This document shows positions 1 through 9,126 of a stretch of 64,000 nt of DNA, piece after piece (the stretch's first letter is position 1; each line of letters starts with the position of its first letter). The notes under the pieces are model-generated. The model had not been told where the DNA came from, did no database searches, and saw nothing but the letters and a program-made list of their open reading frames with translations. Origin of the DNA: Pseudomonadota bacterium (lineage in GTDB: Bacteria; Pseudomonadota; Gammaproteobacteria; Steroidobacterales; Steroidobacteraceae); assembly GCA_016720075.1 (NCBI GenBank), contig JADJXW010000010.1, forward strand, positions 53,741 to 117,740, in the 5' to 3' direction. The position numbers were made by a program, and so were the translations under genes.

Positions 1-211
1 GCCAGACCGCCGGAGCCCGGAGTTGAATCTCTTCGAGTGTCCGTGCCCCTGAAAGGAAATCCTTCGACAGGGGTGGACGACCGTAGGGAAGGGACAATTC
101 GTCGCTTACCACCCCTATGCTGCCTGCAAACGGGCGTTGGCGAAGATTCAGCGCGAGGCTGGCCCCTCCATGGCCGGCGCCGACAATCAGGATGTCGTAG
201 TGGCTACGCAT
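1..211 (-). CDS. FAD-dependent ferredoxin reductase (N-terminal fragment)
   Basis: Only the first 70 residues are in the window; the gene runs off the left edge. The N-terminus MRSHYDILIVGAGHGG is a Rossmann FAD-binding motif (GxGxxG), and PYGRPPLSKDFL follows, the conserved second block of putidaredoxin/rhodocoxin-type ferredoxin-NAD(P)+ reductases. These cytoplasmic flavoproteins pass electrons from NAD(P)H to a [2Fe-2S] ferredoxin. The ATG lies 4 bases after the stop of the Rieske oxygenase gene, so it is the last visible gene of the operon and presumably supplies that oxygenase. No ferredoxin is visible; it may lie beyond the edge. The family assignment is firm and the partner is inferred from position. 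Confidence 0.85.
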   Translation of the reverse strand, partial: MRSHYDILIVGAGHGGASLALNLRQRPFAGSIGVVSDELSLPYGRPPLSKDFLSGARTLEEIQLRAPAVW

Positions 212-215
212 GCAC

Positions 216-1259
216 TCATGTCGGGGTCGCGCGGCTCTGCTCCTCGCGGACGCGCTTTGCCACCAGCTGACTGAAGATCATGACGCCGCGATCGTGGCCA
301 GTCGGCAGAATCCGGACTTCTGGCGTCCGATCGATGATCCGCTGTTGCGCCTCGATCATCGTCTTGTCTTCTGCAAATGCCATCGCCGCCACTCCCATGA
401 GCACATCACGCAGCTTTTCGTCGCCATGCGACCGATGCGGCCCCCAGGAGAAGAAGTACCGGGCAGCCCTGTCCGCTGTGGGAGTCACAGCCTGGCTCGT
501 GAAGGTCACCCCCGCAATGGCCCTGGAGTAATCCGGCCTTTCGAATCCGCACTGCTGAGCAGTGCCAGAGGGAAAACTGCCACTCCACATCAGCAGAACA
601 CCCGGAATCAGGAAGTCATAGGCCGACCATCCATCGACAACCTGCTCCGTCCGGGATCCCACGGGTCCATGTGTCCCGACCAGCCAACGCTCGAACCGGA
701 CGCCCCGGGGCAGGACGGTGAGCTTCGGGCGCTCGTCCGCGAACGCGGGCGGCGCGCCGAAGCTGTTGGCATGCACATAACTCAGGTGACTGAAGTCGAG
801 CAGATTGTCGTTGATGAGCTCGGCCTCTGCCGCGTAGTCGAGATACCCGTTTCCGAGTATCCAGTCCGGCTCATCGAATCCCACTGCAGGCGGTATCAGC
901 GACTCGTCGGCATACGCGGGATCGCCCATCCATACCCATATCCAGCTGTGCCTTTCGACCGCCGGATACTTCCTGGCGCGCGCCTTGGGAGGAATTGCAG
1001 GCTGCCCGGGGATCTCGATGACCTGGCCCGTGCTGTCGTACAGAAACCCGTGGTACATGCATCGCAGGTTCTTCTTCTCGCAGCGTCCCAGGGACAGCGG
1101 CGCCAGTCGATGCACGCACCGATCCTCGAGCGCAACGACGGCCTGCGCAGACCTCCAGAGGACAATCGGCTCACCCAGAATGGACACCGCAACAGGCTTG
1201 TCCTCGGGCAGATCCTGCGACCACGCGGCAACGTACCAGGCATTTCTGACGTACTTCAC
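216..1259 (-). CDS. Rieske non-heme iron oxygenase, O-demethylase type (VanA/DdmC-like)
   Basis: A 347-residue oxygenase component. The N-terminal Rieske [2Fe-2S] ligands are C48-x-H50 and C67-x2-H70. The mononuclear iron site is D155-x2-H158-x4-H163 with a probable third ligand D298 in AEDKTMIEAQ. Length and motif spacing match vanillate O-demethylase VanA and dicamba monooxygenase DdmC, which remove methyl groups from aryl methyl ethers. The adjacent gene is a ferredoxin reductase rather than a VanB-type fused reductase, which favours a three-component, dicamba-type electron chain. It lies 24 bases downstream of a small exported protein gene in the TetR-controlled operon. The substrate is not known; a methoxylated aromatic is likely. 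Confidence 0.9.
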   Translation of the reverse strand: MKYVRNAWYVAAWSQDLPEDKPVAVSILGEPIVLWRSAQAVVALEDRCVHRLAPLSLGRCEKKNLRCMYHGFLYDSTGQVIEIPGQPAIPPKARARKYPAVERHSWIWVWMGDPAYADESLIPPAVGFDEPDWILGNGYLDYAAEAELINDNLLDFSHLSYVHANSFGAPPAFADERPKLTVLPRGVRFERWLVGTHGPVGSRTEQVVDGWSAYDFLIPGVLLMWSGSFPSGTAQQCGFERPDYSRAIAGVTFTSQAVTPTADRAARYFFSWGPHRSHGDEKLRDVLMGVAAMAFAEDKTMIEAQQRIIDRTPEVRILPTGHDRGVMIFSQLVAKRVREEQSRATPT

Positions 1260-1283
1260 GGCAACCTCCCGGGTATTTCCAGC

Positions 1284-1658
1284 TCAGCTCATTTCCCAAT
1301 CAACCAGAACCGACTGCAGCACCTGCCTGCGAACCCTTAGTCCATGCGCCTCCAGTTGACCCCGGACCACCAGAAAATCCGCCCATCGGGTCCGGCCCCG
1401 CACCATCCGGCACTCCAGAGGACGTCGCAGTCGATCCCAGAGAGCGTATTCGCCCTGCGCGACATCAATGACGGCGCCTGGCTTCGAATGGATGGGTGGC
1501 GCTGACTGCGCGATACGCGTATCGATCACGCTGATCCATTCAGCTTGCGCGCTCTCACCGGTCCCCGAGAATGCGATGGTGATGACTCCGGCTGTCCTGC
1601 ACATAATCTCCCGTCGCGTCCACATGCCCGGCAATGTTCGCCCGCTGCTTCGCGTCAT
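1284..1658 (-). CDS. Small Tat-type exported protein of unknown function
   Basis: 124 residues. The start ATG overlaps the stop of the cytochrome c gene (ATGA), which supports it as a real, co-translated gene. Near the N-terminus is TRREIM followed by a short hydrophobic stretch and AQA, resembling a twin-arginine signal. The mature part contains SVIDTRIAQS, GEYALWDRL and TRWADFLVVRGQLE. This pattern resembles small exported proteins found beside redox enzymes, but that is recollection rather than a search. There are no cysteines of a cofactor motif. Position between a cytochrome c and an oxygenase suggests an accessory redox or assembly role. Function is unassigned. Confidence 0.6.
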   Translation of the reverse strand: MTRSSGRTLPGMWTRREIMCRTAGVITIAFSGTGESAQAEWISVIDTRIAQSAPPIHSKPGAVIDVAQGEYALWDRLRRPLECRMVRGRTRWADFLVVRGQLEAHGLRVRRQVLQSVLVDWEMS

Positions 1659-2044
1659 GGCGAGTTGCCCTTTGCCAGGTAGCGCGCGATGCGATCGAGC
1701 TGGGCGTCGTCGACTTCGATGCGACTGATGCGGGGCATGTTGGTCAGGCCGCGACGCGCGATGACCTTCACGAAGTCGACCGTCAGATCAGTACGCTTCT
1801 CCAACATGGCTCGTTCGGATGGGACCCTGCGCGCCAGTGACACCGTCCCCATGCCCATCTGCCGGTGACACATCGAGCACTTTTCGACGAACAGCGCTTC
1901 GTCGGCGGTTTTCGATGAGCGATCCTGGATCGCGCCGCGAAATGCATTCTCGATGGACGTGCCGGATACGGACGACTCCGCGGCCGTGGCGAGGCCGACA
2001 TGCCCGACAACCAGCAAGAGCGTGGCCCGGATTGCGTGCCTCAT
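1655..2044 (-). CDS. Periplasmic monoheme cytochrome c
   Basis: 129 residues with an N-terminal signal peptide (hydrophobic LLLVVGHVGLA, cleavage near ATAA-E). One heme-binding motif, C56-S-M-C59-H60, is present, and NMPRIS near residue 103 gives a likely axial methionine. Class I cytochromes of this size act as electron acceptor of flavocytochrome oxidases such as 4-cresol dehydrogenase (PchF/PchC) and eugenol hydroxylase. The gene overlaps the flavoprotein gene upstream by 4 bases, so a flavoprotein-cytochrome pair is the best reading. The stop overlaps the next start by 4 bases as well. Confidence 0.9.
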   Translation of the reverse strand: MRHAIRATLLLVVGHVGLATAAESSVSGTSIENAFRGAIQDRSSKTADEALFVEKCSMCHRQMGMGTVSLARRVPSERAMLEKRTDLTVDFVKVIARRGLTNMPRISRIEVDDAQLDRIARYLAKGNSP

Positions 2045-3559
2045 GCCCGCCTGCCCTTCGGCCAGATGCCGCTCTTGCCTGGCGCGATGATGCCATTCGG
2101 ATCCAGCGCGTCCTTCACGCGCTGATTGAGCCTGCGCAGGGCATTCTTGTTGAAGTCGTAGCTGCTCGCCACGAGATCCATGTATTCGATGTGCGTCCGG
2201 TATTCACCGTAGCGATGCGCACTGGCGTCGGCCACCAGCTCCCTGAACATGGCGTCCACGCGCGCCATCATGGCCGGATCGTCCTTGTTGTAGAGCAACT
2301 GGTTCACGTTGGTCAGGCTGCGTTCGCCCATCGCGAAGCTGGCGTGATAGTCCATGCCGTACTTCGCGTAGAGCGCGTGCGTGCGGCGAAACTGGTCCAT
2401 GGCCAGATCGCCGCGGGGCGGAAGCACCGGGGAATACCCGATGTGGCCCCCTCCCGCCATGCCAGTTGGCATTGGCGAGCGGAAAGCTCACCGGTACGCC
2501 GGACAACGGCGATCCCTCCGGCGCATCTCCCCGTACCCAGCGCGCTGGTTTTCGGTCAAGCACAGGCCGGCCCGCGAAGGCGCGCTCCAGAACCCGCATC
2601 GAGGATTCCACGACATCCAGGTGCCCGTAGAAGCGAACCTGCACGCTCCACCAGCCGATATTGAAACGCTTCCTGATGGCGGAAATCGCTTTCTCGTCCA
2701 ATGGGCCCTTGTCCGGGGCCCACTCGCTTCTCGTGGTCATCACGGCCGCCGACCGCAGCCAGTTGCCGATGCTGGGCGACTGCTGGATCAGCCCGTCCCG
2801 ACGCAGTGGCATCATCGCGTCGATGACCCAACCCAGGTCCTCGGGTTGGTCGAATTCGTAGTCGCAGCCGATGACGGCCTCGGGCTCTGGCATCAACCAC
2901 AGACCCAGTTGCGTCACGACGCCGAAGTTCGATTGGCAGAACATCGAGTCCCAGCCGGGGCCGAAGCCATTCCGGTACAGCGTCCAGGCCGGTGAGTCGG
3001 CCATCGCACCCATGCCGGTTCGAACCAGATCCCCATCCGGCAGGACCACCTCAAGGCCGCAGATCCGGGCGGAATGGTCTCCGTAGGAGGTGTAGCCGAC
3101 ACCCCGATCCAGCGCATTGCCCGCCACGGAACCCCAGCTGTTGCCGGGTACGGACAACCACAACGGAATGCGGTTCTTCTGGAGATGGTCATACAGGTCG
3201 AAGAACCCGACGCCGGGCTCGACCAGGACCGTGCCGTTCTCCTGGTCCACCTGGATGCGTTTCATGCGTGACAGGTCGAGAACCACCGACCCCTTCTGCA
3301 CGGGCGCTGCCCCTCCGTACCCGAAGTTCTTGCCACGACTGATGGGCCAGAGGGGCATCCTGAACCGGTTCGCGATGCGCACGATTTCGCGCACTTCTTC
3401 GGTGCTGGCCGGCGCGACGGCCCCCAATGGCCGATGCTTCTCCTCGTCCGCAGCGAAGTGGTCGGAGTAGGCGGCGCGATCCTCTTCCTGCGAGAGAACC
3501 CACTGCTTGCCGACGGCGCTGGCGAACGCCTGGAACGCCTGGGTCTGCGTCGGAGTCAT
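2041..3559 (-). CDS. FAD-linked oxidase/dehydrogenase, vanillyl-alcohol oxidase/4-cresol dehydrogenase family (one frameshift)
   Basis: About 505 residues once a frame break is bridged. The FAD-binding domain shows ISRGKNFGYGGAAPV and NALDRGVGYTSYGDH, both diagnostic of vanillyl alcohol oxidase, eugenol hydroxylase and p-cresol methylhydroxylase. The C-terminal part (GGHIGYSPVLPPRG to ALDPNGIIAPGKSGIW) is in another frame. The switch lies in a run of five C at 2447-2451, so a one-base consensus error is likely. These enzymes oxidise the alpha carbon of para-substituted phenols. The cytochrome c next door suggests a dehydrogenase/hydroxylase rather than an O2-using oxidase. The ATG overlaps the MFS stop (ATGA). 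The covalent flavin residue was not identified. Confidence 0.87.
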
Positions 3560-4737
3560 TTCCCGGTCTCCTTCTCGCGCAATCTCACGACCTGCATTGC
3601 GATCGGCAGCATCGCCACGATCAACAGGCTGCAGGCAAAATAGGGTGCGTCCGGGTGCAGGCTGAATATCCAGCCGAACAGCGGCGGTGCCACGATGCGG
3701 GAGAGCGCGTTGGACGCCATGTTCAATCCCATGACGCTGCCCTGGCGGTCCCGGGGCGTGGTTCGTGAAACCAGCGCGCCGGCATTCGGGAACGCCAGGC
3801 TGTGACCAACCATGAGCGTCCCCATCAGCGCAACCGAAGCGGCCGGCAGCCGCAGCAGTGGCGGCAGCAGGATGGCCAGCGCCAGGATGCACAATCCACC
3901 GACGATGACCCGGGCTTCACCGAAACGCGACACGAGCGGGCCTATGCAGAAGGCCTGAACCAGAAGCCCTGCCCCGCCTACGGCGAGGAAGGTCAGGCCC
4001 ACTTCGTGAGTCGACCAGTGGAAGTTGCTTGCCGTCCACAGCCCGAACACCGCCTCCATCGAGGCAAAGGCAGCAATGCCGCAAAAGGCAATGATGAACA
4101 GGCGAAGCAGAAGGGGATGGGTACGGACGAAATCAAGCGCCTCGCCATAGCTGGGCGCGGATCTCACCGCTGCGCCCTTCGCCCGCGTCTCCGGCAAGAC
4201 CGCAAGCGACCAGATCGAGGCACCCGCGGCAAGCGCCGCCGCTGCCAGGATGGGCAGCCGAAATCCTGCCAGGCCGCTGGACGTGTCCGCCAGCAGCCCG
4301 CCCAACGCGGGGCCTGCCGCGAATCCCAAATTGAACGATGCCCCGAAATAGCCCATGTTCCGGGCTCGCTGTTCCGGCGGCGTGATATCGGCGATGGCCC
4401 CCTGGACAACGCCAAAAGTGCCACTGAAGAATCCGCTGACTACCCGGATAGCGATGGCGACGGCCAGCGTGGTCGCAAAGGCGAAAGCCACGTAGGTGAG
4501 TGCGGCCACCCCTATCGTGATGATGAGCACCGGACGGCGACCGATCGAATCGGAAAGCCGCCCCCAGTAGATCTCCCCGAATACATTGCCGAGCGAGTAC
4601 GCCGCAAACAGACATGCCACTTCAAATGACGAGGCACCGAACAGGGTTCCGTAGAACGGCAGCAACGGCAGGATGAGGCTGAACCCCGCTATGTTCAGGA
4701 ACACCGTGACGAGCAGCAGCGGCATGGGCCATCTCAC
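3556..4737 (-). CDS. MFS transporter (DHA1/TetA-like)
   Basis: 393 residues with about twelve hydrophobic segments. The loop after TM2, GRLSDSIGRRPVLI, matches the MFS signature G-x3-D-x2-GRR, and RVVSGFFSGTFG is typical of TM4 of drug:H+ antiporter-1 carriers. No signal peptide is present; it is an inner-membrane protein. Start and stop overlap both neighbours by 4 bases, so it is co-translated with the SMP-30 lactonase and the flavoprotein. Import of the operon's substrate or export of a toxic intermediate is the likely job; the sequence does not tell which. Confidence 0.88.
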   Translation of the reverse strand: MRWPMPLLLVTVFLNIAGFSLILPLLPFYGTLFGASSFEVACLFAAYSLGNVFGEIYWGRLSDSIGRRPVLIITIGVAALTYVAFAFATTLAVAIAIRVVSGFFSGTFGVVQGAIADITPPEQRARNMGYFGASFNLGFAAGPALGGLLADTSSGLAGFRLPILAAAALAAGASIWSLAVLPETRAKGAAVRSAPSYGEALDFVRTHPLLLRLFIIAFCGIAAFASMEAVFGLWTASNFHWSTHEVGLTFLAVGGAGLLVQAFCIGPLVSRFGEARVIVGGLCILALAILLPPLLRLPAASVALMGTLMVGHSLAFPNAGALVSRTTPRDRQGSVMGLNMASNALSRIVAPPLFGWIFSLHPDAPYFACSLLIVAMLPIAMQVVRLREKETGK

Positions 4738-5600
4738 GCGCCATACCTCGACTCGGCCAGGCCCTGCACACCGAGTCCGTCGATGACATGCAGCGTGCCA
4801 TCCAGGGGATCCGCGTTGCGGCCCATGAACGCCGGACTCAGCGACGGCACGAACAGCCGATCCAGTCGGGGGCCGCCAAACATCACGCTGCCCGGCAACT
4901 TCACGGGCATTTCAATCACGCGGTCGATCTCGCCGGTCGGACGGAATCGAACGATCTTCCCGCCCTCGCAGATGGCGCTCCACACGCAACCGTCGGTATC
5001 AACCGTAGCGCCATCGGGTATGCCACCGAGCTCCTCCGTGCTCGCGAATGGTCGACGCCGACTGACCACTCCCGCATCGATGTCGTAGTCATAGGCATAG
5101 ATCAGCTTGCGGATGCTGTCCGCGTGATAGAAGGTGCGATCGTCGGGCGACCAGCAGGGCCCGTTGGCCAGGAAGATGTCGTTGTCCACCTGCCGCAGGA
5201 CGGTGGCACCCGGATCCAGCACATAGAGTTTGCCGCGTGCCTCCTTCATGCCACGGTCGCTGGAACCCACGATGAACCGCCCGCGCCGGTCCACCTTGCC
5301 ATCGGCCAGCTGCACCTGGTCATTGAGGTCCGGGCTCGAGGCCAGCAGCTGGCACTGTCCCGTTTCGAAGTCCAGCGTGTGCACACCGCTGGCGAGCGCG
5401 ACGATCGCCCCGCCGCCGCGCCTGATCGCCATCGAACCGATGATCTGGGGCACCACCCAGCTCGCGTGCTGTCCATCCAGGGAAAGTCGGTGGACGCGTT
5501 TCTCGAGGATGTCGATCCAGAACAGGCTGGCACTCTGCACATCCCAGACCGGGCCTTCGCCTACGGAACACTTCGGAACCGCCAGACAGGTGATCTCCAT
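4734..5600 (-). CDS. SMP-30/gluconolactonase-family lactonase
   Basis: 288 residues, the normal length for the SMP-30/gluconolactonase/LRE-like six-bladed propeller. Visible hallmarks are GEGPVWD near residue 14 (metal-binding Glu), ANGPCWSPDDRTFYHADS (metal-binding Asn) and GIPDGATVDTDGCVWSA (catalytic Asp region). The family hydrolyses lactones with a divalent metal. It is the first gene of the operon, about 110 bases from the divergent tetR gene. There is no signal peptide, so it is cytoplasmic. A lactone intermediate of aromatic or sugar-acid breakdown is a plausible substrate; this is inference. Confidence 0.88.
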   Translation of the reverse strand: MEITCLAVPKCSVGEGPVWDVQSASLFWIDILEKRVHRLSLDGQHASWVVPQIIGSMAIRRGGGAIVALASGVHTLDFETGQCQLLASSPDLNDQVQLADGKVDRRGRFIVGSSDRGMKEARGKLYVLDPGATVLRQVDNDIFLANGPCWSPDDRTFYHADSIRKLIYAYDYDIDAGVVSRRRPFASTEELGGIPDGATVDTDGCVWSAICEGGKIVRFRPTGEIDRVIEMPVKLPGSVMFGGPRLDRLFVPSLSPAFMGRNADPLDGTLHVIDGLGVQGLAESRYGA

Positions 5601-5634
5601 CAGAAACTCCCCAACAGTCTTGTCATGCTTTCAC

Positions 5635-5676
5635 CTAACACCGTTAGATGAGTTCTGTGTAAGCTAACACCATTAG
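5635..5676. promoter_or_regulatory. Twin palindromic operators, probable TetR binding sites
   Basis: Two copies of a 13-bp site lie in the divergent intergenic region: CTAACACCGTTAG (5635-5647, arms CTAAC/GTTAG exact inverted repeats) and CTAACACCATTAG (5664-5676, one arm mismatch). They share the same spacer ACC. Their centres are 29 bp apart, close to three helical turns. The location between the lactonase operon and the tetR gene is typical of an autoregulating TetR repressor. Binding is inferred, not shown. Confidence 0.75.
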
Positions 5677-5708
5677 GCCAAATCGAGCAACGACGGCTGG
5701 GGCAGCGA

Positions 5709-6290
5709 ATGGAACAGGAGAAGTTGACCCGCGAGATCATCGTGGGAGAGGCCATTACCCTCCTGAATGAAGAGGGACTCGAAGGCGTCAGCCTCAGGAA
5801 GCTGGCCGAGCGGGTGGGAGTGAAGGCCCCTTCCCTCTACTGGCACTTCAAGGACAAGTCTGCGTTGATGTCTGCCGTGATGGAGCGAATTTTCGGGGAA
5901 TGCCTGGATTCGGTTCCTGACCACACCGACTGGCAGCAGTGGATGCGCGCCTTCGGCAAAGCGCTCTGGCGAACCCAGGGAATGGTGAGGGACTTCGGGC
6001 GACTCATCACTACAACTGACATGGACATTGACCAGCTGCAGCGCACGACACGCCGCATCCGCAAGCGGCTGCAGTCGGTCGACCTGCCCGAAAGTGACGC
6101 CATGGAGATGCAGTCGACCATCCAGGCGTTGATCACAGGCTGGTCCGGCTTCGCCCGGGCGCCTTATTCCCGCGCGCTGGCAAAGACCCTCGACTTCGAC
6201 AAGCTCGCGATGCGAAGCCTGGATGCGCTCATTGAAGGCAAGGCGTCGGAACTTGCGTTGCGCAGTGCCAGGCGCAAGCGTAAATCCTGA
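5709..6290 (+). CDS. TetR/AcrR-family transcriptional regulator
   Basis: 193 residues. Residues 5-52 form the TetR helix-turn-helix domain: EGVSLRKLAERVGVKAPSLYWHFKDKSALM is the classical recognition region, written here as segments GVSLRKLAERVGVKAP and SLYWHFKDK. The C-terminal ligand-binding domain is alpha-helical, resembling the tetracycline-repressor C-terminal type. It is transcribed away from the lactonase-to-reductase operon and most likely represses it until an aromatic ligand binds. The two palindromes just upstream are its probable targets. An ATG at 5709 follows a GAATGGAACAGG-like purine-rich leader. Confidence 0.92.
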   Translation: MEQEKLTREIIVGEAITLLNEEGLEGVSLRKLAERVGVKAPSLYWHFKDKSALMSAVMERIFGECLDSVPDHTDWQQWMRAFGKALWRTQGMVRDFGRLITTTDMDIDQLQRTTRRIRKRLQSVDLPESDAMEMQSTIQALITGWSGFARAPYSRALAKTLDFDKLAMRSLDALIEGKASELALRSARRKRKS

Positions 6291-6379
6291 TCGAGCCGAT
6301 CCAGTACACGACTGGCCATCCCCCGCTGCGCTGCATTGGATGCAATGGCCCGCAGTTCCATTCGCGCTCCGAGCCTGCC

Positions 6380-7445
6380 CTACTTGATCGCGGACGCCGC
6401 CAGCCAGTCCGACACCAGCGCGGCGATGTCGTCGCTGTTGTCATCCTGCATCATCAGGTGGGAATTCCCGCGGACCTTCAGGTCGCCCGGCAGGTCAATG
6501 AACTTTCCCGCCGCAACACGTTCCGGCGACTCCGCAAGGGATCTGCACGAGCGATATCGACTCGGGTGCCCGCCACTGCCACGCTCGTCCACGTAGTCCC
6601 CGTAGATCCCCAGAAAGGCAATGCCGGCGAGCGGGTCACCGGCATTGCCTTGCAGCGCAGGACAAACTGTCGTCTCGATCGAGACCAGTGCCCGCACCCG
6701 CGCGGGGTCCTGCCTGGCAACCTCGAATCCAGCCGCCCCGGCCGCTGAATGCAGCACCAGAACCGATGGACCCACCCGCTTCAACAGCGCCATCAGCGCG
6801 TCGACCACTGGGCTGCGTGAAGTGCCAGCACCAGATCGGCCAATGTTGGCAGACCCCATGTAGACCTCGAACGAAGCGCCGAACTGCTCGATGTAGTTCT
6901 GCTGCAGGGGAAGCGCCGGGAAGCGCGAGTTGGCATGGACCTCGCCGAATCGCGGACCAAACCCCCAGACGCGCCAGGGCTGTTCCAGCGACGTTCTGCC
7001 CAGGCGCGACTCGCGCGAACAACCAAATTGCGGATCTGCAGCGATGCAGCCATTGATGGCGTCAACGGCAAATCCCGCGGTGCTCCGCTCCGGCACATCC
7101 ACGACATAGACCGGGTACCCTCGACGGACAAAGTACTGTGCCCACCCTTCGCGACTATCGGGTGTCGCGAGGTAGATGCTGGACGACAGCCCGAAGCCGG
7201 GAACAAGCACGATTCCAGGCCCGGTGACCTTCCCGGGAATGAAGTACGTAACCTTTGCGTGCCCGGAAACGGTGGTCCGCCCCCGGGTGGGGGAACTCCG
7301 CGTCGCGCTCATCCGAATAGGGTGAGTCCACTCGCTTGGCGCCAACATAGAAGACGCCCATGGACTTCAGTGCAAGCGGTGGGGGTTGTGCGGCAATGAG
7401 GCAGCCGGTGAACAGCAGCAGCGCCAGGCCAGCACACCGCTTCAT
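6380..7445 (-). CDS. Secreted lipoprotein alpha/beta hydrolase (one frameshift)
   Basis: The true N-terminus, MKRCAGLALLLFTGCLIAA, is a lipoprotein signal with lipobox FTGC. It is in a different frame from the rest; the shift lies in a run of five C at 7280-7284. The body has the strand VTGPGIVLVPGFGLSSS (oxyanion region), the likely nucleophile serine in LVLHSAAGAAGF and a C-terminal histidine in RGNSHLMMQD. About 354 residues in total. Start ATG overlaps the PhoD stop (ATGA), so the two are co-translated. Esterase or lactonase activity on an unknown substrate is expected. Convergent to tetR, with a 90-base gap. Confidence 0.78.
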
Positions 7446-9077
7446 GTGCGCCGAATCTCCACGACATCGAAAGGCTCGATCGAATCGATGTTCTCGATGG
7501 GCTCCCGGCTCGCGCCAGGCGAACAGGCGCACCGTAAACTTCTCGGGATCAACGTCGATGATGCTGAAGCCGTTCTTTTCGATGGGACTTGCACCGCGCT
7601 CCAGCGACACGCTGTTGGCCGCTGTCGCCGCCACGCCCCGGGCGGACGAGGGCCACGCCCTTCTGGTGCCGAGCGTGCCGTGCAGAAGCATGTAGGGTGC
7701 ATTGCGGCGCATGTCCAGATCCGCACTTCGCAGGATCCGATCCCACCCACACGCGTGCAGGTCTCCCGACATCGCAATGGCCGGTCGCTTTTGCGAACTC
7801 AGCGCTGCCATCAGGCGCTGATGCTGCTCGAACCATCCGCTCTGCCACATGTATTTCGGGCTGGACACCGACAGCGAGGCCCTGGATCCCGCACCACCAC
7901 CGCCTGCCTCGGCAAGTACATCCGGATACCATTCGCGCCACTTGCCTGCAGACCAGCCGAAGGGCGTGGATGGAATATGCACCAGGTGCTGCGTGTCTTC
8001 CGTGCGCGTGCGCCTGATCAGCCACTGCTCGGCGTCCGGCGGCACGATACCCGCCAGCTTGTCCTTGAGCGACAGATGGCGGCCACAGTCGTACATCAAC
8101 ACTTCCAGCAACTTGCCGTATCTCAGTGTACCGAAGCACTCCGACACGCCTGGTGCGCGGTCTGGCGCCGAGCTGCCGGTAAGCCCCAGCGGGCGCTGGG
8201 CATCGCGGAGAAACTCCGGGTAGTACATGTGCTGCGCAGCACGACCCAGCTGGAGCTCGAGATTCTCCGGCGGGAACGTTATCCACTTCTCGCCGGCTTC
8301 GTCATTCTGGAAGTAGTCATGGTCATCGGCGAAGAAGAACATCGGCGTGGACCGGAAGCGCGTGCCATACAACTGGGCAATCTGCGGCTCGCAGACGCGC
8401 TTGAGGATCTCCTCATTCTCGAATCCCATGACGGGATCGTCCCGGTTGAACCGACCGAGCGGGCTGTCGAGATTGCCTCTGCCGCGCCCCATCGTCGGAT
8501 TCAGATCCCAGTAGATGTGGTCGCCATTGGCGATGACCGCATCGGGGGCGAAAGTCATCGCCCTGGCCATCAACCGATGACGGGTTGCGAGCGGCAGATA
8601 GCCATCGGTAAATGGTCCGCCGGCGCAGGTATAGGCCAGCAACCGCACATGATCCGGCGCTTCGGAAGGATCTGGAAACGTCTTCAGGGACCAGTCGGAG
8701 CACAGCGGCCCGCCGGCTCCGGATCTGAGCCTCAGCGAATAGCGGGTGTTGGCCTTCAGGCCCGTGGCATGGAACTGCCAGAAACTGCCATTGCTGTCGG
8801 TGCGCTGCCCCTGGACCACCTGATTGCCAACCCGCAGAGTCGGCGTCGCCGCGAGCGGCTCGAGGAAGGAGCACTTGATCAGGAACTGCTCATGGGATGC
8901 CGTCGGCACCAGGTGCTGCAGCATGCCCGGGTTCCAGGTGGCGGCTTCCCTGCTTGCCGAGCGTTCGGCCGCCAACGCGCGCCCGAAGCTGCCGAGGGAG
9001 GCCGCTCCCAGTCCTGCCGAAGCAGAGATGAGCATCTTGCGACGCTTGCTGTCGATGTCGTCCGCATCTCGTGTCAC
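7442..9077 (-). CDS. PhoD-like alkaline phosphatase, Tat-exported (one frameshift)
   Basis: About 545 residues. The N-terminus has a twin-arginine signal (SKRRKMLISASAGLG, cleavage after ALAA). A PhoD_N fibronectin-like domain follows, then the metallophosphoesterase domain with IANGDHIYWD, FFADDHDYFQND and SGDLHACGWDR as metal-ligand blocks. PhoD enzymes are periplasmic Ca2+/Fe3+ phosphodiesterase/phosphomonoesterases. The last 20 codons (REPIENIDSIEPFDVVEIRRT) are in another frame, switched near the C run at 7504-7506. The stop overlaps the lipoprotein hydrolase start by 4 bases. The substrate is unknown. Confidence 0.88.
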
Positions 9078-9126
9078 GTGTCGACTCCTTGGTGGAGCCA
9101 GCGGCTGCTGACTCTGTCGTCGCGGG

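Noticed and set aside
6291..6379. Inverted repeat TGCAT-TGG-ATGCA as a terminator between tetR and the hydrolase gene
   Set aside because: Stem is only five pairs, not GC-rich, and has no T tract on either strand.
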